6,373 nt of DNA, from the NCBI GenBank assembly GCA_015494385.1, contig WGBJ01000167.1:1-6373 (forward strand), given 5' to 3'. Below, one piece after another: positions 1 to 4,221 of the stretch (positions are counted from its first letter, which is position 1; every line of letters starts with the position of its first letter). Made by a program: the position numbers and the translations under genes. Source of the DNA: Marinosulfonomonas sp. GTDB lineage: Bacteria > Pseudomonadota > Alphaproteobacteria > Rhodobacterales > Rhodobacteraceae. The notes beneath the pieces are model-generated. The model did no database searches. It was given only the letters and a program-made list of their open reading frames with translations, and had not been told where the DNA came from.

Positions 1-794
1 CCCGTGGGCGTGATCCGCGCGTAACGGGTGGCGGCGATACAGCCGCCGGCGTCATAGCCATGCGCGGCGGTGATGGGCCACTCGGGGTCCATTTCAATCG
101 CGATCCGTTTGAAATGCGGCGCGCATTTGGCCCGCACCATCAGGCGCTTTTCCTCTTTCGCGGCCTTGGCCACACGGCGCAAAACGCGGTCGTATTTTTC
201 CGGCGAAATGCCTGAATATTTCTCGCCCCTGCCGGTGCAGACCATGAAAAACACATTCAGCACCATCGCGCCGGCATCGCGGGCAAAGGCGACCATATCG
301 TCGATTTCACCCGCCGTTTCATCGGTGGCAGAAAAATGGATCTGGAATGGCATTCCGGCGTCCTTGCAGGCATCAATCCCCTGCATAGTTTTGATCCACG
401 CGCCTTTCTTGCCGCGAAAATCATCGTGGTAGTCGGGGTTCAGGCTATCGACCGAAATACCAACACCCGCCACACCCGCGTCCTGCAATTCGCGAATCCG
501 GTCAGGGCGCAGCAACATGCCGTTGGTCCCCACCACCACCATCAACCCAAGGCCCGAGGCGTGCCGCGCAAGTTCCGGCAGATCACGGCGCAACATCGGC
601 TCACCGCCGGTCAGAACCACCATCGCTTCGGGGCCGACTTCGGCGATTTCACCCAGCACCCGTTTCAGATCATCGGTGCCCAGTTCATCCACCGCCCCTT
701 CTTTCAGAACCTTGGCGTCCAGATAGCAATGCGCGCAAGCAAGGTTGCATCTTTCGGTCATGTTCAGAGCGATCAGATAGGGAGCATCGGCCAT
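1..794 (-). CDS. Radical SAM enzyme, NirJ/AhbD-like (3' end cut off)
   Basis: The reading frame is open from an ATG at 794 to the left edge, giving 264 complete codons with no stop, so the C-terminus is missing. The N-terminal part shows the radical SAM signature CNLACAHC, with cluster cysteines C16, C20 and C23 that would bind the 4Fe-4S cluster used to cleave S-adenosylmethionine. A GGEP motif follows at about 63-66. Further on are VFFMVCTGRG (181-190), a KCAPHFKR segment with C224, and GGC at 250-252 followed by an RITPTG strand. These last features resemble the start of an auxiliary-cluster (SPASM/twitch) region in the heme-d1 and alternative-heme enzymes NirJ and AhbD. That subfamily call rests on remembered motifs and is less certain than the radical SAM call. 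The protein has no signal peptide and should be cytoplasmic. The start is supported by AAGGGG six bases upstream and lies only three bases after the USP stop. It is presumably co-translated with that gene. Substrate unknown. Confidence 0.88.
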   Translation of the reverse strand, partial: MADAPYLIALNMTERCNLACAHCYLDAKVLKEGAVDELGTDDLKRVLGEIAEVGPEAMVVLTGGEPMLRRDLPELARHASGLGLMVVVGTNGMLLRPDRIRELQDAGVAGVGISVDSLNPDYHDDFRGKKGAWIKTMQGIDACKDAGMPFQIHFSATDETAGEIDDMVAFARDAGAMVLNVFFMVCTGRGEKYSGISPEKYDRVLRRVAKAAKEEKRLMVRAKCAPHFKRIAIEMDPEWPITAAHGYDAGGCIAATRYARITPT

Positions 795-797
795 GAT

Positions 798-2444
798 CTA
801 CCCCTTGTCCTCGGGGCACATCGCCAGACGGGCGTTGGCAAAGGCGTCATCCTCGATCGCGGAATCAATCACCGAAACGCCGCGCTTTTTGGCAAAGTTT
901 TCGATGCTGGTTTTCACCTGATCACGAAATGCCTCTGGCACCCGCTGCAAACGCGCCAATGACGCCGCGCGCCACTCGATCCCGCCATCCTGACGGGTCG
1001 CAGGTTTCAGCACGGCTTCGGCCATGAAAGGCTCGATATGTGCAACCGCCACCTGTCCCGCCGCATCGCGCCGTGCCGATTTCTCGGCCCGCAGGCCGAT
1101 GTTTTCGCGCACCTGTTCGTCTGTGATGCTGCCCAGCATTTCGCGGGCATCCGCGGCCCAGTCCAGCCGCTCGAAGCTTTGCTGCGGGGCGTCTTTGTCA
1201 CCGCCGCCGCCGGGCATCATTTTGCTCATCACCTGTTCCACGAATTTTGTGGTGATAAAGGTGTGCCCCTCTTTTTGTGCCTGCCGGATCACGCCGGTGC
1301 GGGCCATGCCGCGCACAAATTCGGGGGCGCGATTGATCATCTCGCTGGCCTCATCCGACCACATGATCGTTTCCTCGGCCACCACATCAGAGGGCGGGAA
1401 ATGTTCGACCATGCCGATCCAGATATGGCAGGGCACCATCCGCAGCAGGTTTTCGGTGTTGCCGCCGATGTCCAGCCCGTCATCGGCATGAACGCCGGTC
1501 TTGCCAACCAGCAACAGCGACGCGCCGTGCTTTTCGACATACTTCTTGATCGCCTGATAGGGTTTGCCGGCCACCAGTTCGGTGACCACTTCCACACCGG
1601 CATCCTGTGCCACGGTTTCCGCCACATTCAGATGTGCCTGATAGATTTTGGCGATGCCGTCATCAATCAGTTCCTCGTGCAGTTGTTCCTGTTCCTTGAA
1701 CCGAAACACCTTGCCCGCCTCTTCGTCCAGAACGGTCGAGATTTTGTTGAAGGCAACGTAGTGGTAATAGGGGTCATAAGCCGCCACCACATGCACCGGC
1801 ACGTCCAGACGCTTGCCAATATCCAGCGCGGTCATCAATGCGCCGAAAGACTTGGGCGAGCCATCCATGCCCACCACAATCGGGCCATCACCGATGTTCA
1901 ACCGCCGGTCCTTGGCCACGAACACATCCATATTGCTGCGCCGCACAACCCGTTCGCAAACGGTGCCGATGGTTGATCCAGCCACAGCGCCAAGCCCCAG
2001 CGCGCCAATGAACAACACGTCATGGTCCCTCTTGTTCATCGCATCAATCAGGCAGCTGTAATTCTTGCCCTCGGGCGACAGACGGTCAAAGGGCACGTCC
2101 GCCTTTTTGGCCACATCCTCGGCAGCATCATGGTAGCTGTCGGAAATCAGGCCCAGCCCCATGCCGATCAGATCCTCGTGCACCTCGCGCTGATGCTCCA
2201 TCTCGCTTTCGCGCTGATAGCGTTCGGGAAGGCCGCCTTCCATTTGTTTGAAACGGCGGTCGTGCAGGCGGGCGGCATAGGCGTGGATGCCGGTGATTTT
2301 GCCATCGCACAGGCGGGTTGCCTGTTTCATCGCATTGTTGGCGTAATCGGATTGATCCAGCGCCACCAGAATGCGTTTCAGCGACACGGGGGCGTCGCCC
2401 GCGGCGCCCTCTACCCCTTCGTCAATCGCCAGATTTACAACCAT
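798..2444 (-). CDS. Tandem universal stress protein with three C-terminal PCP_red-like modules
   Basis: This 548-residue cytoplasmic protein begins with two UspA domains, at about 22-178 and 187-346. The first carries the full ATP-binding signature G-2x-G-9x-G-(S/T): G147, G150, G160 and T161. The second has the same spacing (G314, G317, G327) but G328 replaces Ser/Thr, followed by NTENLLR. UspA domains normally bind ATP or AMP and form dimers. From 361 on there are three modules with a shared pattern: W, then an Ala-rich helix, then P-E-F-x-R or similar, then a charged helix. They lie at about 361-410, 429-476 and 491-540. The pattern matches the small C-terminal domain known from the B subunit of light-independent protochlorophyllide reductase (PCP_red). 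The second copy is the most diverged. A Gly/Asp-rich linker separates copies one and two. The ATG start has GGAG seven bases upstream. The fusion, placed between a SUMF1 protein and a NirJ-like enzyme, suggests a regulatory or scaffold role in cofactor or enzyme assembly; this is inference. Confidence 0.9.
   Translation of the reverse strand: MVVNLAIDEGVEGAAGDAPVSLKRILVALDQSDYANNAMKQATRLCDGKITGIHAYAARLHDRRFKQMEGGLPERYQRESEMEHQREVHEDLIGMGLGLISDSYHDAAEDVAKKADVPFDRLSPEGKNYSCLIDAMNKRDHDVLFIGALGLGAVAGSTIGTVCERVVRRSNMDVFVAKDRRLNIGDGPIVVGMDGSPKSFGALMTALDIGKRLDVPVHVVAAYDPYYHYVAFNKISTVLDEEAGKVFRFKEQEQLHEELIDDGIAKIYQAHLNVAETVAQDAGVEVVTELVAGKPYQAIKKYVEKHGASLLLVGKTGVHADDGLDIGGNTENLLRMVPCHIWIGMVEHFPPSDVVAEETIMWSDEASEMINRAPEFVRGMARTGVIRQAQKEGHTFITTKFVEQVMSKMMPGGGGDKDAPQQSFERLDWAADAREMLGSITDEQVRENIGLRAEKSARRDAAGQVAVAHIEPFMAEAVLKPATRQDGGIEWRAASLARLQRVPEAFRDQVKTSIENFAKKRGVSVIDSAIEDDAFANARLAMCPEDKG
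801..806 (-). promoter_or_regulatory. Ribosome binding site of the radical SAM gene
   Basis: AAGGGG on the minus strand lies six bases before the ATG at 794, inside the last codons of the USP gene. It fixes the radical SAM start and implies translational coupling to the upstream stop codon. Confidence 0.6.
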
Positions 2445-2484
2445 GTTTTTTCTCCAGATTTATCGGCCCCTGTTTGGCCTGTGT

Positions 2485-3336
2485 CTATTTGTCTTTGGCG
2501 CAGCGAAAGCCCACAAATTCGGCATAGGCGTTCGTGTAATCCCACATGCGGTTGCTGGCGACGGTCATATGCGAACGACCATTCCAGCTGTTTCCTTTGA
2601 TATAGGCGCAAGGTTCGCCTTGGATATGCGGGTTCGGATCGATTTCCGGCGGCAGACAAGCCTCAGGCAGAACACCGCCGTTCAGGGCTTTCAATTCCGT
2701 CAGAATGCGCATCATCTCGGGTGTTTGTTTGCGGGCATCCGCGCCGCCATCGACACAACGCCCCCCCTTGGCAACCCGCGTGTCTGACACCCACTCCGAT
2801 ACATTCCCGGCCATGCCGCGCACGCCATAAGGGCTGATATCGCCCTCGTATGCAGCAATAGAAACGGGCGCGTCACCCTTGATATGGGCGCGGGACAAAT
2901 CTTCGTCATTGCCCCACGGATAAATCCGCCCATCCGTGCCCCGTGCGGCTTTTTCCCACTCGACCTCGGTCGGCAGGCGTTTGCCCTTCCATGCGCAATA
3001 GGCAATGGCATCTTCGTGGAAAACGCCTGTCACGGGTTGATCCGGTTGGTTCAGGTCGTCCTCGTCCACAAAGGCAGCAGGCGCATGACCGGTGGCTTTT
3101 ACGAATTCCGCATATTCGGCGTTTGTGACCTCGAATTTGTCAATCCAGAAATCATCCACCTGATAGGGCATCGGCCCATACAGGCCGGTATAATAGACAT
3201 AGCCCAGCGTGGCCTCGCCACCCGGGACATATGCCATACCCTTGGGACCAAAAGGGGAGAGAGCCGCAAAAGCCCCCACCCCGATTACAACCGCCCCAAC
3301 AGCGGCAATCAATGTGGTTTTCAGTTGAATAGCCAA
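2485..3336 (-). CDS. Membrane-anchored SUMF1/FGE-fold protein without catalytic cysteines
   Basis: This 283-residue protein has an uncleaved-looking N-terminal hydrophobic segment (about 8-28) and then a formylglycine-generating-enzyme/sulfatase-modifying-factor fold facing the periplasm. Family motifs are clear: YVPGG near 36-40, VTNAEYAEF (70-78), RLPTEVEWEKAARG (120-133), YPWGN (139-143), GNVSEW (177-182), KGNSWNG (247-253) and VGFRC (275-279). True FGEs carry a redox cysteine pair shortly after the GGS/GNS motif. Here the stretch from 250 to 278 contains no cysteine, so sulfatase activation is unlikely. The protein is better compared with non-catalytic relatives such as NirV beside nitrite reductase genes. 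The start is TTG; it is the first possible start after an in-frame stop. The next ATG (residue 34) would lose the membrane anchor. The start lies 16 bases inside the upstream small gene, with only a weak GGGG nearby, so translation probably depends on coupling. Function unknown; an assembly or structural role in an envelope redox complex is inferred. Confidence 0.85.
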   Translation of the reverse strand: MAIQLKTTLIAAVGAVVIGVGAFAALSPFGPKGMAYVPGGEATLGYVYYTGLYGPMPYQVDDFWIDKFEVTNAEYAEFVKATGHAPAAFVDEDDLNQPDQPVTGVFHEDAIAYCAWKGKRLPTEVEWEKAARGTDGRIYPWGNDEDLSRAHIKGDAPVSIAAYEGDISPYGVRGMAGNVSEWVSDTRVAKGGRCVDGGADARKQTPEMMRILTELKALNGGVLPEACLPPEIDPNPHIQGEPCAYIKGNSWNGRSHMTVASNRMWDYTNAYAEFVGFRCAKDK

Positions 3337-3428
3337 TACCCCAACAGCAGCAGCACAACAGCCACATTCACAAGGGCACCGGCCAGAACGAAGACGTCAA
3401 AGGTGTTTATTCTTTTGCGTTTTGCCAT
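3321..3428 (-). CDS. Small single-pass membrane protein, 35 residues
   Basis: This short frame runs from an ATG at 3428 to a TGA at 3321. It starts MAKRKRINTF, has a hydrophobic span at about 11-31 rich in Val, Leu and Ala, and ends GYWLFN. The positive N-terminus predicts the N-terminus inside and one transmembrane helix. AAAGGAG nine bases upstream is the strongest ribosome binding site in the window. The gene fills the space between the cupredoxin-like gene (25 bases away) and the SUMF1 gene, whose start it overlaps by 16 bases. Size and layout resemble the tiny accessory subunits of respiratory membrane complexes such as cytochrome oxidases, but I see no motif that assigns it to a family. 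The alternative is a short leader frame that only couples translation of the SUMF1 gene. Confidence 0.72.
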   Translation of the reverse strand: MAKRKRINTFDVFVLAGALVNVAVVLLLLGYWLFN

Positions 3429-3437
3429 CTGGCCGGT

Positions 3438-3444
3438 CTCCTTT
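3438..3444 (-). promoter_or_regulatory. Ribosome binding site of the 35-residue gene
   Basis: AAAGGAG on the minus strand lies nine bases before the ATG at 3428. It is a near-perfect match to the anti-Shine-Dalgarno sequence and is the main non-coding evidence that the short frame is translated. Confidence 0.7.
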
Positions 3445-3453
3445 GATCAGTGT

Positions 3454-4194
3454 TTAGTAGGACAGGTCCATGCTGACTTCGCCACCAGCATCAACAGTGA
3501 TTTCGCCGACCTTCTTTTCCCCAAGGAAGCCGTGCCACATCATAACCTTGTATGTGCCGGCCGGAATGTCGGTGATCGAAAATGCGCCCGTATCATCCAC
3601 AAGCGAGAAGTAAGGCGTCTTGGCGACGTAAACGAAGGCGTGCATGAAATCATGGGCATCACATTCCACTTTCATACCGTTGCCACGACGCAGTTTGATA
3701 TCTTTGGTCAGAATATCACCCTTGTTGGGCTGCGATACATTCAGCACGGTTTTACGGGCTTTGCCGATCTGTTCGTACATGTGGATGTTGTGCAGGGTGC
3801 CATCGTCATTGATTGCTGTCAGCTCACCCTTGTTGGCCATCAGGCCCAATGCTGGCGAAAACTCGCAATGTTCCTGATCGATCGTCAGCTTCATCAGCTC
3901 TTCGGGCATGGCTTTGCCCTCTTCGATATCGGCCAAGAATACGACCGCACCGGCAAGTGTGCCGTTTTCATTGATCTGGACAAACGGAACCTCGCGTGAA
4001 CCTTCGCCACAGATTTCCGGATCCTTCGAAATTGTATAAGTGCGCGTGTCCGCCTTGGCATCGCCAGCGGCCACAGTGCCGACAAAGCTGCCGCCATCGG
4101 TCACTTCAATTTCCTTATAACCTTTGGCGCTTGCCGCAGTGGCCATGCCCAGCATCGCCAGTGCAATTGCCGACTTTCTCATCATATTTTTCAT
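3454..4194 (-). CDS. Secreted cupredoxin-like protein with C-terminal carboxypeptidase-regulatory-like domain
   Basis: This 246-residue protein starts with a typical Sec signal peptide: a basic N-region (MKNMMRK), a hydrophobic core, and a predicted cut after ASA at about 23. The mature part has a cysteine at 62 and another at 110, a possible disulfide. It then has LHNIHMYE with H135 and H138, and VECDAHDFMHAF with C178, H181 and M184. The order His...Cys-x2-His-x2-Met is what a type 1 copper cupredoxin site would need, with unusually short spacing between ligands. From about 193 to 245 a beta-rich stretch, GAFSITDIPAGTYKVMMW followed by GEITVDAGGEVSMDL, resembles a carboxypeptidase regulatory-like (transthyretin-type) domain. 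Proteins of this make-up are often labelled methylamine utilization or plastocyanin-like without direct evidence. A periplasmic electron-transfer or copper-handling role is inferred. The ATG has AAGGAAG five bases upstream and lies 27 bases after the HEAT gene, so it is probably in the same transcript. Confidence 0.82.
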   Translation of the reverse strand: MKNMMRKSAIALAMLGMATAASAKGYKEIEVTDGGSFVGTVAAGDAKADTRTYTISKDPEICGEGSREVPFVQINENGTLAGAVVFLADIEEGKAMPEELMKLTIDQEHCEFSPALGLMANKGELTAINDDGTLHNIHMYEQIGKARKTVLNVSQPNKGDILTKDIKLRRGNGMKVECDAHDFMHAFVYVAKTPYFSLVDDTGAFSITDIPAGTYKVMMWHGFLGEKKVGEITVDAGGEVSMDLSY

Positions 4195-4221
4195 TTTCGC
4201 TTCCTTTCAGGTGAGTAATAA

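Noticed and set aside
1038..1976. Plus-strand frame of 312 codons opposite the USP gene
   Set aside because: His/Phe/Gln-rich composition typical of the antisense shadow of a coding strand; no domain and no ribosome binding site supporting it.
2445..2484. Possible hairpin (GGCC...GGCC) in the 40-base gap between the SUMF1 and USP genes
   Set aside because: The stem is only about four base pairs and has no U-run, so it does not make a convincing terminator; the gap also holds the USP ribosome binding site.
3341..3356. GCTGCTGCTGTTG triplet run on the minus strand as a simple repeat
   Set aside because: It is just the Leu-rich part of the transmembrane helix in the 35-residue gene, too short and imperfect to be a repeat element.
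2884..3999. Long plus-strand open frame of 371 codons spanning the SUMF1, small membrane and cupredoxin-like genes
   Set aside because: It is antisense to three well-supported genes, shows no recognisable domain and crosses gene boundaries. Long antisense frames are expected in sequence of this GC content.
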